From assembly GCA_022072145.1 (NCBI GenBank), contig JAJVIG010000026.1, forward strand, positions 1 through 38,569: a stretch of DNA of 38,569 nt. Direction: 5' to 3'. This DNA comes from Pseudomonadales bacterium (GTDB lineage: Bacteria; Pseudomonadota; Gammaproteobacteria; Pseudomonadales; UBA5518). Below the pieces are notes generated by a model. It was given only the letters and a program-made list of their open reading frames with translations. It had not been told where the DNA came from and did not search any database. Made by a program: the position numbers and the translations under genes. Of this stretch, positions 17,536 to 25,773 are shown piece by piece (position 1 is the first letter of the stretch; every line of letters starts with the position of its first letter).

Positions 17536-17922
17536 TCAGCGCCCGCGCGATGCCGGCGCGAACACGAAGTACTTGCGCAGGAAGAAGTTCCAGAAGAACA
17601 CCAGCGCGATGGCGCCGATCTTCGCGACGTAGACGTTCAGCGCCAGCGCCTCGACGCCGGCCCACAGCGCGAGCTGGTGCCACGCCAGTCCGATCGCGCT
17701 GACCGCGTAGACGGCCAGCAGTTCGCGCGCGCGCGAGAAGCGGGCGCCGGCCGTGAACACGTGGCGGATGCTGAGCACGTAGTTCACGCCGGTGGCGAGC
17801 AGGAAGCCGCAGGCGCCGGCCACCAGGTAATGCCAGCCGAGCAGCTGGATCGCCAGCGCGAACACCGCGAGGTCGACCGCCGCCGCGACGCCGCCGACGA
17901 AGAAGTAGCGGACTATCTGCAC
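17536..17922 (-). CDS. GtrA-family membrane protein
   Basis: A 128-residue protein with four hydrophobic segments (about residues 6-26, 32-52, 70-90 and 97-118). It has the family start Q-I-V-R-Y-F-F-V-G-G-V-A-A and the end F-F-W-N-F-F-L-R-K-Y-F-V-F. GtrA proteins are thought to flip undecaprenyl-phosphate-linked single sugars across the inner membrane. It starts at GTG 17922, seven bases after the stop of the DPM1-like glycosyltransferase, matching the gtrA-gtrB pairing seen in serotype-converting and lipid A modifying systems. The N-terminal position of membrane segments shows no extra domain. Confidence 0.9.
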   Translation of the reverse strand: MQIVRYFFVGGVAAAVDLAVFALAIQLLGWHYLVAGACGFLLATGVNYVLSIRHVFTAGARFSRARELLAVYAVSAIGLAWHQLALWAGVEALALNVYVAKIGAIALVFFWNFFLRKYFVFAPASRGR

Positions 17923-17929
17923 CGCGGGA

Positions 17930-18619
17930 TCACCGCGCCAGGTTGTACTTCAGGATGCAGTAGATCGCGCGCACGCCGTCCCTCCAGCCGATCTTCTTGC
18001 CTTCCTCGTAGGTGCGGCCGTAGTACGAGATGCCGACCTCGTAGATGCGGCAGCGCCGGCGCGCGATCTTCGCCGTGATCTCGGGCTCGAAACCGAAGCG
18101 GTCTTCCTCGATGGTGATCGACTGGATGATCTCGCGGCGGAAGACCTTGTAGCAGGTCTCCATGTCGGTGAGGTTCAGGTTGGTCAGCATGTTCGACAGC
18201 AGCGTCAGCAGCCCGTTGCCGAGACGGTGCCAGAAGTACAGCACGCGGTGCGGCTCCGAGCCCATGAAGCGCGAACCGTAGACCACGTCGGCCTTGTCCT
18301 GCAGGATCGGCGCGATCAGCGTGCCGTACTGGCGCGGATCGTATTCGAGATCGGCGTCCTGGATGATCACGATGTCGCCGGTGGCGGCGGCGATCCCGGT
18401 GCGCAGCGCCGCGCCCTTGCCGCGGTTCACCGGGTGATGGATCAGCCGGTCGACGGAGGCGGCCAGCGCCGTGCGCAGCAGCTCGCCGGTGCCGTCGGTC
18501 GAGCAATCGTCGACGACGATGATCTCCTTGTCGCCGCCGGGGGCGTTGCGCACCGCCGCGATGACGTCGGCGATCGTGGATTTCTCGTTGTAGCAGGGGA
18601 TGACGACGCTGAGTTTCAC
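17930..18619 (-). CDS. DPM1-like GT2 glycosyltransferase (polyprenyl-phosphate sugar synthase type)
   Basis: A 229-residue soluble GT2 enzyme. It has [24 protein letters not shown], the donor-site [11 protein letters not shown], the metal-binding Q-D-A-D-L-E-Y-D-P, and G-S-R-F ending in [12 protein letters not shown]. These are the marks of dolichol/undecaprenyl-phosphate mannose or glucose synthases without a C-terminal membrane domain. It likely charges undecaprenyl phosphate with a sugar for the GtrA flippase encoded next. GTG start, overlapping the stop of the upstream decarboxylase gene (GTGA). Confidence 0.9.
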   Translation of the reverse strand: MKLSVVIPCYNEKSTIADVIAAVRNAPGGDKEIIVVDDCSTDGTGELLRTALAASVDRLIHHPVNRGKGAALRTGIAAATGDIVIIQDADLEYDPRQYGTLIAPILQDKADVVYGSRFMGSEPHRVLYFWHRLGNGLLTLLSNMLTNLNLTDMETCYKVFRREIIQSITIEEDRFGFEPEITAKIARRRCRIYEVGISYYGRTYEEGKKIGWRDGVRAIYCILKYNLAR

Positions 18620-19584
18620 AGGCTGTTCCGGAAGTAGTCGATGGTCTTGCGCAGTCCGTCCTCGAGCACGGTGCGCGGCTCCCAGCCGAGCAGCTCGCGC
18701 GCGCGCGCGATGTCGGGCTGGCGCTGGCGCGGGTCGTCCACCGGCAGCGGACGGAACACGATCCGCGAGGCGGAGCCGGTCAGCCGCAGCACGGTCTCGG
18801 CGATCTCGAGGATGGTCGATTCGCGCGGATTGCCGAGGTTGAGCGGGCCGGGGTCGCCGGCGTCGTTGTCCATCATGCGTACCAGCGCCTCGACCAGGTC
18901 GTCGACGTAGCAGAACGAGCGCGTCTGCGAACCGTCACCGTAGACGGTGAGGTCCTCGCCGCGCAGCGCCTGCACGATGAAGTTGCTGACCACGCGGCCG
19001 TCGTCGGGCTGCATGTTGGGACCGTAGGTGTTGAAGATCCGCACCACCCGGATCGCCAGCCGGTGCTGGCGGTAGTAGTCGAAGAACAGCGTCTCGGCGC
19101 AGCGCTTGCCCTCGTCGTAGCAGCTGCGCGGACCGACCGGGTTCACGCGCCCCCAGTACGACTCGTGCTGCGGATGTACCTCGGGATCACCGTAGACCTC
19201 GGACGTCGAGGCCTGCAGGATCGGCGCCCTGAGCCGTTTGGCGAGCCCCAGCATGTTGATCGCGCCGTGCACCGAGGTTTTGGTCGTCTGCACTGGATCG
19301 AACTGGTAGTAGATCGGCGAGGCGGGGCAGGCGAGGTTGTAGATCTGGTCGACCTCGGCGTACAGCGGGAACGTGATGTCGTGGCGCAGCACCTCGAACA
19401 GCGGGTCGGCGAGCAGGTCGAGCACGTTCGACTTGCGGCCGGTGTAGAAGTTGTCGACGCACACCACCTCGTCGCCGCGCGCCAGCAACCGCCGGCACAG
19501 ATGCGATCCGATGAAGCCCGCGCCGCCGGTTACCAGGACTCGCTTGCCTCGGGCCATTCCTCGATCCATCCGCCAGGGTTGCAC
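18616..19584 (-). CDS. UDP-glucuronate decarboxylase (UDP-xylose synthase)
   Basis: An extended SDR that oxidises and decarboxylates UDP-glucuronate to UDP-xylose with bound NAD. The protein has G-G-A-G-F-I-G near the start and [11 protein letters not shown]. The UXS-specific [21 protein letters not shown], the catalytic Y-D-E-G-K, and [10 protein letters not shown] follow. These sub-motifs separate UXS from epimerases and dTDP-glucose dehydratases. The start is uncertain. GTG 19584 has GAGGAG five bases upstream (19590-19595) and gives 322 residues. ATG at 19569 and 19557 are in frame but have poorly placed ribosome-binding sites. UDP-glucuronate would have to come from a Ugd encoded elsewhere. 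Confidence 0.92.
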   Translation of the reverse strand: MQPWRMDRGMARGKRVLVTGGAGFIGSHLCRRLLARGDEVVCVDNFYTGRKSNVLDLLADPLFEVLRHDITFPLYAEVDQIYNLACPASPIYYQFDPVQTTKTSVHGAINMLGLAKRLRAPILQASTSEVYGDPEVHPQHESYWGRVNPVGPRSCYDEGKRCAETLFFDYYRQHRLAIRVVRIFNTYGPNMQPDDGRVVSNFIVQALRGEDLTVYGDGSQTRSFCYVDDLVEALVRMMDNDAGDPGPLNLGNPRESTILEIAETVLRLTGSASRIVFRPLPVDDPRQRQPDIARARELLGWEPRTVLEDGLRKTIDYFRNSL

Positions 19585-19641
19585 CACCGCTCCTCGGCTG
19601 CGCATGGCGCGCGATCCCTGCGGATCCATCCGAGGCGCAGC

Positions 19642-19647
19642 ATTCTA
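19642..19647 (-). promoter_or_regulatory. Likely -10 element for the UDP-xylose synthase/GT2/gtrA genes
   Basis: On the minus strand TAGAAT (5 of 6 to consensus) is preceded by TGA and followed by GCTGCGCC. This is very like the TATAATGCGCC element before wzm at 8868. It lies in the 63-base gap between the YfhO-like gene and the decarboxylase gene, about 57 bases before the GTG start at 19584. No strong -35 is seen at the usual spacing. The GC-rich run after the -10 would make it sensitive to ppGpp if it is a true promoter. Confidence 0.45.
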
Positions 19648-21930
19648 TCACCGGTTCGTCGCGGCCGAGCGCCCCCGGTCGAGGGCCACCGCCGCCAGCG
19701 CCAGCGCGAGGCCGAGCACCGATCCGCCGAGACCGAGCTGCAGCGAGCGCGGTGCGAAACGCAGCTCGACCCGGTGGCTGCCCGCGCCGTGGGCGACGGC
19801 CTTGCCGAGCACCTGAGCGCTGCGCACCGGGACCGCCTCGCCGTCCAGCCTTGCCCGCCAGCCCGGGTAGTTCGCGTCGGCCACGAACAGCCAGCCTGGC
19901 TGCACCGCCTGCACATCGACGACCAGGCGCGTCGGGGTCCGCTCGCGGATCCGCAGCGTCGCCGGCGGGCCGGCCGACGGCGCGGACTGCTGCACGCAGG
20001 CTGCATCGGGGCACTCGACGATCAGCGTGTCGGGCGCCGTGTCCGCGAGCGCCGCGAGCGCCGAGGTGGCATCGGGCACCGCGCGGGCACGCGTGTAGGC
20101 GCGCAGCTTCTGCAGTGCCCGCGGATTCTCGAAGATCACCACTGCATCGTCGGCCGAGCGATACGCGACCGGCATCCCCTGCGGCACGACGATCGCCCCG
20201 GCAGTGAGGTAGCGGACCGACAGCGCATCGATCAGTCGCGTGCCCGCGGCGCGCAGCGCCGGATCGGCGATCTCGTCGATCATCGGCTGTTCGATCAGGC
20301 GCCGGCGCGCCAGGTCGAGCGCCATGCCGCCATGGATCGACGCGATGCCCCACAGCACGCAGGCGGTCGGGGTCAACGCCTCGATCGAATGCCCGAGTCC
20401 GCCCGCGACGCGTCCGCTGAGCGCGTTCTGCTGTGCGTACAGCACCAGCACCGAGCCGTCGAAATGGCGGAAATCCTCACGTCGATCGCCGGCGTAGAGT
20501 GCGGTGGAGGGCGGCTCGCGCAGCAGCTCCGGCGCGTGGAACAGGAACGGCTGCAGCCGCAGCGCGAACACCTCGAGCGCCAGCGCGCCACAGGCGATCA
20601 CCGCCAACGGCAGTCGTGGCACGCGCGTCCTGGCGAGCAGCGCGAGCGCGAGCACGGCCGGGGCCAGGAACTGCCACGCCGATACCCAGTCGCTGTACGT
20701 GCGCACCAGCAGTGGCACGCAGGCCGCGGCCAGCGCGCCGAGCAGCCATGCGTTGTGCCGGCCGGTGGGCGCGGCGGCAAGGCGCTCGGTCGCGAGCGCG
20801 GCGAGAAGCGCGATGCCGCACAGCGCCACGTTGAAATACGCGCTCATCGCGCGGAAGCGGTCCAGCCCCGGCAGCAGTCCGTGTTCGTGCACGAACTGCC
20901 ACAGCGGCGAACTGCTGCCGAAGCCGAGGTTCAGCAGCACCGCGGTGGCGACCAGGTGCGCCAGCACGCCGCGTGCGCGCACGAACAGTACCGCCGCGGC
21001 CGCGAGCAGGCACACCGCGATGCTGCCGCTCAGGTTGAAGTGCATGAACTGCTGTGCGTGCGCATCGCCGGGGCCGGCCGCGAACACCGCATCGGCCGGG
21101 TCGTACAGGCTGTAGAACAATCCGCGCAGGTACCACGTCGCGGGCGCCTCGAACAACGCCACGCCTTGCTGCCGATACGACAGTTGCGTCAGTTCGGCGA
21201 GCGGCAGCAGTTGCGCGGCGGCGATCAGCCCGGCCAGCACCGGCATCGCCGCGAGGCCGAAGGCCGTGAGCGCGGGCGCGGCGCGCAGACGGGCGCGTTC
21301 GGTGGCGTCGAGCAGCGCGCAAAGGCCACGCAGCGCGATGTACACGCCGGTACCGTGCACGATCTGCGGATAGCCGGAGCACACCGCCAGCGCACCGACC
21401 AGCGCGAACAGGGCCGCGTCACGCGGCCGCAGGGTGCGCAGCCAGCGCTCGAAGCTCCACAGCAGCCACGGCACGCACATCGAGGCGGCCGAGATGGTCA
21501 GGTTGTTCTGCGTACCCAGCCACAGCGGCGACAGCACGAGCGCGATCGCGCCGACCCCCGCCGCCGCGGGGCGCGCGCCCAGTTCGCGCGCCAACAGCCA
21601 CATCCCGCAGGCCGACAGCAGCAGCGCGACGAAGTGATAGGCCGTGTGGCCGGTGAGCGGATCGAACAGCCACGCGATCGCGACGTTCAGCGGGTTGAGC
21701 GCGCCGATCTGGCTTTCGGCGAACACCGGATGCCCGCCGTAGGCGAGTTCGGTCCACAACGGCAGCTCGCCGCGCGCGAGACTCTGCTTCAGCAGGTGCA
21801 GCATCGGCACGCTGAACGCCACGCCGTCGCCGTGGATCTGAACCTTGCCCTCGAGCACGAAGGGCGCGTAGACCGCCGTGATCAGCCCCAGGCAGAGCAG
21901 CAGCGGTGACAGGGCGGCGAGGCGGCGCAT
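19648..21930 (-). CDS. YfhO-type multi-spanning membrane protein (putative GT-C glycosyltransferase)
   Basis: A 760-residue membrane protein. It begins with a membrane segment, a first periplasmic loop containing G-D-G and P-L-W-T-E-L-A-Y-G-G-H-P-V-F-A, and I-G-A-L-N-P-L-N, the pattern seen in YfhO and other GT-C enzymes. About 12 hydrophobic segments follow. Residues ~520-720 form a soluble part ending in the family signature A-D-A-N-Y-P-G-W-R-A-R-L-D-G-E-A-V-P-V, then G-S-H-R-V-E-L-R-F-A-P and a last membrane helix. GT-C proteins use lipid-linked sugars and act on the outer face of the inner membrane. It may use the sugar made by the DPM1-like enzyme and flipped by GtrA; this is inferred from context. 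Confidence 0.85.
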   Translation of the reverse strand: MRRLAALSPLLLCLGLITAVYAPFVLEGKVQIHGDGVAFSVPMLHLLKQSLARGELPLWTELAYGGHPVFAESQIGALNPLNVAIAWLFDPLTGHTAYHFVALLLSACGMWLLARELGARPAAAGVGAIALVLSPLWLGTQNNLTISAASMCVPWLLWSFERWLRTLRPRDAALFALVGALAVCSGYPQIVHGTGVYIALRGLCALLDATERARLRAAPALTAFGLAAMPVLAGLIAAAQLLPLAELTQLSYRQQGVALFEAPATWYLRGLFYSLYDPADAVFAAGPGDAHAQQFMHFNLSGSIAVCLLAAAAVLFVRARGVLAHLVATAVLLNLGFGSSSPLWQFVHEHGLLPGLDRFRAMSAYFNVALCGIALLAALATERLAAAPTGRHNAWLLGALAAACVPLLVRTYSDWVSAWQFLAPAVLALALLARTRVPRLPLAVIACGALALEVFALRLQPFLFHAPELLREPPSTALYAGDRREDFRHFDGSVLVLYAQQNALSGRVAGGLGHSIEALTPTACVLWGIASIHGGMALDLARRRLIEQPMIDEIADPALRAAGTRLIDALSVRYLTAGAIVVPQGMPVAYRSADDAVVIFENPRALQKLRAYTRARAVPDATSALAALADTAPDTLIVECPDAACVQQSAPSAGPPATLRIRERTPTRLVVDVQAVQPGWLFVADANYPGWRARLDGEAVPVRSAQVLGKAVAHGAGSHRVELRFAPRSLQLGLGGSVLGLALALAAVALDRGRSAATNR

Positions 21931-21982
21931 GCACGGAACCGGGTCGGTTGCGAGGGCGCGCGCATCTTGTCATGCAGAGCGC

Positions 21983-22000
21983 GCACGGTGCAAACCGTGC
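21983..22000 (-). promoter_or_regulatory. Stem-loop directly after the acyltransferase stop codon
   Basis: GCACGGT (21983-21989) pairs perfectly with ACCGTGC (21994-22000) around a four-base loop. The stem begins at the base after the minus-strand acyltransferase stop (22001-22003). No T-run follows on the minus strand, so it is not a classical intrinsic terminator. It could protect the 3' end of the acyltransferase mRNA or separate it from the YfhO-like gene. Confidence 0.45.
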
Positions 22001-23032
22001 CTATGAGCCCCCCGCCTGGTTCATCGACGCGAAGCCGCGCACCCCGATGCGCAGCCGCTCGACGTGGCGCTGCACGCGCTCGAGCAGCAGTGACGCGGCC
22101 AGCGAGACGGCCACGGCCGCGCCGATGAACCGCGGCTCGGCGGTCACCGGCAGACCGCAGTGCTCGACCACGTAGAACGCGAGGCAGTGGGTGATGAACA
22201 GTGGATAGGCGAGGTTGCCGAGGCGTTCGTCCCAGGCACGCCAGCGCGCACCCTGCAGCGTGGCCCGGCGGTGGCGGCCGAGCACCAGCAGGGGCAGCGC
22301 CAGCGTCGCGCCGAGCGCCACTTCCCGCGCGCGCGGCTGTTCGATGCCGGCGCCGCCCAGCGCGGCCGCGGCGAGCAGCGCGTAAGCACCCCACAGCAGC
22401 CAGGCGCCGCGGTGGCCGGCGGCATGCAGCCAGCCCATCAGGAACACCGGCAGCACACCCACGATGTAGCGGTAGCCCGGCGTGTCGGCGTTCAGCGCGG
22501 GCGACTCGTGCAGCAGGCTGGTGAACTGCAGCGCCAGCGTGCCCAGCAACGACGCGAGGAACAGTCGCGGGAACGCGAACAGCAGCGGCACCAGCAGGTA
22601 GAAGTGGAACTCGGTTGCCAGCGACCAGGCCGGCGGGATCAGCGGATGCGGCAGCAGTTCCGTGATCACCAGCGGGCCGAAGATGTAGTTCGCCGGCAGC
22701 AGCAGCGCGTTGAGCAGCAGTTTCAGCGGCGTGGGTTCCTGCTGCAGCAGCCAGAATCCCGGTGACGGACCCCACGCGGCGAGCAGCAGCGCGGTGGCGG
22801 CGAGCGCCAGCAGGTACTGGGGGTACAGCTTCAGTACCCGGTCGAGCAGGAAGGCGCGCGCCGGCGCCGCCGCGTGCTGCGTGAAGCGTTCGTAGCTGCG
22901 GCGCATCAGGTAGCCGCTCAGCGTGTAGAAACAGATGACCGCCACCACGCCGGGGTTCAGCGCGAAACCCGTGCCCGGCACGTGCGAGAGCAGCACCGCG
23001 AGTGCGAGCACGACGCGGATCAGTCCCAGCAC
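22001..23032 (-). CDS. Acyltransferase family 3 membrane protein
   Basis: A membrane O-acyltransferase of about 343 residues. It has I-R-V-V-L-A-L-A-V-L-L-S-H-V-P-G with the conserved His, C-F-Y-T-L-S-G-Y-L-M as the family's F-F-x-L-S-G motif, R-V-L-K-L-Y-P-Q-Y, and P-A-W-S-L-A-T-E-F-H-F-Y-L-L-V-P. About ten hydrophobic segments follow and an L-A-Y-P-L-F-I-T-H-C block lies near the end. The GTG at 23032 was chosen because it sits just before the first membrane helix. The frame continues to 23353, but that stretch is Arg/Ala/Cys-rich and non-family-like. It differs from the acyltransferase at 16368 and probably acetylates a sugar on the periplasmic side. It is first in the minus-strand module. 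Confidence 0.85.
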   Translation of the reverse strand: MLGLIRVVLALAVLLSHVPGTGFALNPGVVAVICFYTLSGYLMRRSYERFTQHAAAPARAFLLDRVLKLYPQYLLALAATALLLAAWGPSPGFWLLQQEPTPLKLLLNALLLPANYIFGPLVITELLPHPLIPPAWSLATEFHFYLLVPLLFAFPRLFLASLLGTLALQFTSLLHESPALNADTPGYRYIVGVLPVFLMGWLHAAGHRGAWLLWGAYALLAAAALGGAGIEQPRAREVALGATLALPLLVLGRHRRATLQGARWRAWDERLGNLAYPLFITHCLAFYVVEHCGLPVTAEPRFIGAAVAVSLAASLLLERVQRHVERLRIGVRGFASMNQAGGS

Positions 23033-23249
23033 GGGGGTGTTCCGGCACTGGCGCGGGCTCGTGGTGGCATCCGTGGCTCCTGCGGGGATGGCGCATCTTC
23101 GGGTACACCCGCGCAAGCCGCAAGATCGCGCGAGCGTCTGCGGCGGCGCCCAATTTTTACCGCGTGCCGGCCTATGGCATCGCGGGGCGGCAGCAATTAA
23201 GATCGGTCCATCGCCGCCCGCGCGGCCTGCAACGATCCAGACATCCTCG

Positions 23250-23330
23250 ATGAGCGACCGGGCCACCATCGCCAGCATCCTCGCCACGCACCTCCCGCGT
23301 GCGCTGCCGCTCGCCCTGCTGCTGCCCTGA
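23250..23330 (+). CDS. Possible leucine-rich leader peptide of leuA
   Basis: A 26-codon ORF beginning M-S-D-R and ending A-L-P-L-A-L-L-L-P has seven Leu codons, three of them consecutive CTG just before the final Pro. It lies 94 bases upstream of leuA, where enteric bacteria have LeuL with its run of four Leu codons. Its stop codon sits in the loop of an 8-bp hairpin. There is no clear ribosome-binding site before the ATG, and Leu-rich chance ORFs are common in GC-rich DNA, so the call is tentative. Confidence 0.35.
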   Translation: MSDRATIASILATHLPRALPLALLLP

Positions 23331-23339
23331 GGGGCAGCA
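23320..23339 (+). promoter_or_regulatory. Hairpin spanning the leader stop codon (possible leu attenuation element)
   Basis: TGCTGCCC (23320-23327) pairs perfectly with GGGCAGCA (23332-23339) around a TGAG loop that contains the leader ORF's TGA. A ribosome paused on the three CTG codons (23316-23324) would cover the 5' arm and open the stem. No U-tract follows, so if it regulates, it would have to act through rho, an alternative structure, or translation rather than as a simple terminator. Confidence 0.35.
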
Positions 23340-23424
23340 TACGTCGCGCTCACAATTCCACCGTCACGACGAATTCACTAGGATGGGTGCACCGTGCGCG
23401 CCCGTCCGGGCATGAGGACCAGCC

Positions 23425-24969
23425 ATGAGCAAGGACCGTCTGATCATTTTCGATACCACGATGCGCGACGGCGAGCAGAGCCCCGGTGCATCGATGACCC
23501 GCGACGAGAAGATCCGCATCGCGCGCGCGCTGGAGCGGCTCAACGTCGACGTCATCGAGGCCGGCTTCGCGATCGCCAGCCCGGGTGACTTCGAGGCCGT
23601 CAAGGCGGTCGCCGAGACGGTGAGGAACTGCTCGGTCGCCAGCCTCGCTCGCGCCGCCGCGCGCGACATCGAGGAAGCCGCCGCGGCGCTGAAGAACGCG
23701 GTGCGCCCGCGCATCCACACCTTCATCGCCACCTCGCCGATCCACATGCAGTACAAGCTGCAGATGACGCCGGCACAGGTGCTGGACCAGGCGGTGCGTT
23801 CGGTGCGCCAGGCGCGCAACCACACCGACGACGTCGAGTTCTCCTGCGAGGACGCCAGCCGCTCGGAGTTCGATTTCCTGTGCCGCATCATCGAGGCGGT
23901 GATCGCGGCCGGCGCCACCACGATCAACCTGCCAGACACCGTCGGCTATGGCGAGCCGGGCCAGTACGGCGAGTTCGTCGGCCGGCTGATCCGCGCCATC
24001 CCGAACGCCGGCAAGGCGGTGTTCTCGGTGCATTGCCACAACGACCTCGGGCTGGCGGTGGCGAACTCGCTGTCGGCGGTGATGCACGGGGCGCGCCAGG
24101 TCGAGTGCACGATCAACGGGCTCGGCGAACGCGCCGGCAACGCCTCGCTGGAGGAGATCGTGATGGCGGTGCGCACGCGCGCCGACGTGTTCCCGGTCGA
24201 GACGCGCATCGTGACCGAGGAGATCGTGCCGGCATCGCGCCTGGTGTCCTCGATCACCGGCTTCCCGGTGCAGCCGAACAAGGCCATCGTCGGCGCCAAT
24301 GCGTTCGCGCACGAGGCCGGCATCCACCAGGACGGCGTGCTGAAGCACCGCGAGACCTACGAGATCATGCGCGCCCAGGACGTGGGCTGGAGCACCAACC
24401 GCCTGGTGCTCGGCAAGCATTCGGGGCGCGCCGCGGTGCGCGCGCGCTTCGAGGAACTCGGCATCACCTTCGAGACCCGCGAGGAACTCGAGAGCGCGTT
24501 TCGCCGCTTCAAGGAGCTCGCCGACAAGAAGCACGAGATCTTCGACGAGGACCTGCAGGCGATCGCCAGCAACGTCAGCGTCGGGGATGCGGCGGAGCGC
24601 TACCAGCTGGTCGCGCTGGAGGCGGTGTCGCATACCGGCGAGAAGCCGCGCGCGCAGGTCACGCTGACGATCGACGGCGTGGAACGCCGCAGCGCCGCCG
24701 AGGGCGACGGGCCGGTCGACGCGGTGTTCCGGGCGATCGAGAACGAGGTGCACAGCGGAACCACGCTGCAGCTGTTCTCGATCAACGCGATCACCACCGG
24801 CACCGATTCGCAGGCCGAGGTCATGGTGCGCCTGGAGCGCGACTCACGCATCGTCAACGGTGCCGGCGCCGATACCGACATCATCGTCGCCTCGGCGAAG
24901 GCGTACCTGCACGCGCTGAACGTGATGGCGGGCGCGGTGCGCGCGCACCCGCAGATCAGCGGCATCTGA
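23425..24969 (+). CDS. leuA: 2-isopropylmalate synthase
   Basis: The first committed enzyme of leucine synthesis, condensing acetyl-CoA with 2-oxoisovalerate in the cytoplasm. The 514-residue protein has the full bacterial LeuA plan. The TIM-barrel catalytic domain carries [12 protein letters not shown] (residues 10-21), the metal-binding [16 protein letters not shown] and the E-A-G-I-H-Q-D-G linker motif. The C-terminal regulatory domain (about 390-514) for leucine feedback is also present. Usual L-R-D-G is M-R-D-G here, a conservative change. GAGGA six bases before the ATG supports the start. A leucine-rich leader ORF upstream may regulate it. It is transcribed away from the minus-strand sugar module. 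Confidence 0.98.
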   Translation: MSKDRLIIFDTTMRDGEQSPGASMTRDEKIRIARALERLNVDVIEAGFAIASPGDFEAVKAVAETVRNCSVASLARAAARDIEEAAAALKNAVRPRIHTFIATSPIHMQYKLQMTPAQVLDQAVRSVRQARNHTDDVEFSCEDASRSEFDFLCRIIEAVIAAGATTINLPDTVGYGEPGQYGEFVGRLIRAIPNAGKAVFSVHCHNDLGLAVANSLSAVMHGARQVECTINGLGERAGNASLEEIVMAVRTRADVFPVETRIVTEEIVPASRLVSSITGFPVQPNKAIVGANAFAHEAGIHQDGVLKHRETYEIMRAQDVGWSTNRLVLGKHSGRAAVRARFEELGITFETREELESAFRRFKELADKKHEIFDEDLQAIASNVSVGDAAERYQLVALEAVSHTGEKPRAQVTLTIDGVERRSAAEGDGPVDAVFRAIENEVHSGTTLQLFSINAITTGTDSQAEVMVRLERDSRIVNGAGADTDIIVASAKAYLHALNVMAGAVRAHPQISGI

Positions 24970-24990
24970 GGCACGCGGGAGCACCGGGGC

Positions 24991-25773
24991 ATGGACGAGG
25001 CGCTGCGTCTGGCCTACCTCGCCGCGATGGACATCCCGGTGTGGGTGCCGCGCGGCACGGACGGGGTCAAGGCCGGAGCGCAGTCCCGGGCGCAGGAGGT
25101 GGAGCCGGCGGGCTTCGCCGGCGCGCCCGCGCCGCCCATCCTGCCGGAACCGGTCACGACGGCGCGTGCGCCGGACGCCGCTCCGGGGCGTCTGGCACGC
25201 GAGCTGCTCGGCCCGGACCCCGCGCACGGGCCGGCCGTGGTGCGTTCCGCGAGCGCGGCGACCGTCGCCCCGCAGGTGCCCGCCGGCGAGCCGCTGGCGA
25301 GCGGGGTGGCGCGTGTGCCGGTCCTGCTGCTCGTGATGGCGGGACGCCATCTGTTCATCGACGAAGCCGGTGACCCCGGGCGCGATGCGCGCGTTGCCGC
25401 GCTCGCAACGGCGATCGCTTTCGCGCTGAGCGGCGAGCGGGTCGCGGCCAGCATGCAGCGCTTCGATCCGCTCGCGAGCGGGCTGGCGTCCGATCACGCC
25501 GGCGCGCGCGACCTGCTGCTCGGCCGGCTGGCGAAGCTGACCGAAGGGGCCGACGTCGAACACGTGGTGCTGCTCGGCGCGGTCGCCGCCGGCGTGCTGC
25601 TCGGCTGGGATGCGCACGCCTACGCGCAGCGCGTGCCGCTGGCGCAGCGCGTGGCCGGACTGCAGTGCGGCGTGCTGGTGACGCTGGCAGCCGATGCGAT
25701 GCTGCGTGATCCGGCGCTGAAGGCCGACGCCTGGCGCGAACTGTGCGCGGCGCGCGCCGGCCATGGAAGCTGA
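24991..25773 (+). CDS. Uncharacterised protein upstream of rimI
   Basis: A 260-residue protein not confidently recognised. It starts L-A-Y-L-A-A-M-D-I-P-V-W-V-P-R, a motif I associate with the poorly studied genes found next to rimI in several gammaproteobacteria. In E. coli this slot is held by holD, the psi subunit of DNA polymerase III. Residues ~25-105 are Ala/Pro-rich and probably disordered. Residues ~105-255 look like an alpha/beta domain, with V-L-L-L-V-M-A-G-R-H-L-F-I-D-E and L-E-H-V-V-L-L-G-like strands. No signal peptide or membrane helix is evident. GGGAG lies upstream of the ATG, and the end overlaps rimI by 11 bases, so the two are probably co-translated. A HolD-like role is only a positional guess. 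Confidence 0.7.
   Translation: MDEALRLAYLAAMDIPVWVPRGTDGVKAGAQSRAQEVEPAGFAGAPAPPILPEPVTTARAPDAAPGRLARELLGPDPAHGPAVVRSASAATVAPQVPAGEPLASGVARVPVLLLVMAGRHLFIDEAGDPGRDARVAALATAIAFALSGERVAASMQRFDPLASGLASDHAGARDLLLGRLAKLTEGADVEHVVLLGAVAAGVLLGWDAHAYAQRVPLAQRVAGLQCGVLVTLAADAMLRDPALKADAWRELCAARAGHGS

Larger units (their letters stand above)
23033..23424. other. Divergent spacer between the acyltransferase and leuA
   Basis: About 390 bases lie between the acyltransferase start (minus) and leuA (plus). On the minus strand a T-rich patch (23154-23158; TAAAAATT then GGGCGCC when read in reverse) resembles the -10 elements seen elsewhere in the window and may serve the acyltransferase. On the plus strand there is a 26-codon leucine-rich ORF (23250-23330) overlapped by a hairpin, then TTCCAC (23356-23361) and TAGGAT (23379-23384), 17 bases apart, as a weak possible promoter. 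GAGGA (23414-23418) is the leuA ribosome-binding site. No larger gene is credible here. Confidence 0.6.

Noticed and set aside
17505..17550. A bidirectional terminator between the two convergent sugar clusters
   Set aside because: Only a 6-bp GCGCTG/CAGCGC pairing with a 17-base loop and no T-run was seen, too weak to call.
19063..21909. A 948-residue plus-strand ORF over the YfhO-like and UXS genes
   Set aside because: It is rich in Arg, Gln and His with no domain pattern and lies opposite two well-supported genes. It is a shadow frame.
22935..23330. A 131-residue plus-strand ORF upstream of leuA
   Set aside because: Its first ~105 codons overlap the acyltransferase gene and its 5' spacer and look random. 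Only the final 26 codons are kept, as a possible leader peptide.
23033..23353. N-terminal extension of the acyltransferase frame
   Set aside because: About 100 residues rich in Arg, Ala and Cys precede the first membrane helix and do not resemble the family. The GTG at 23032 is a better start.
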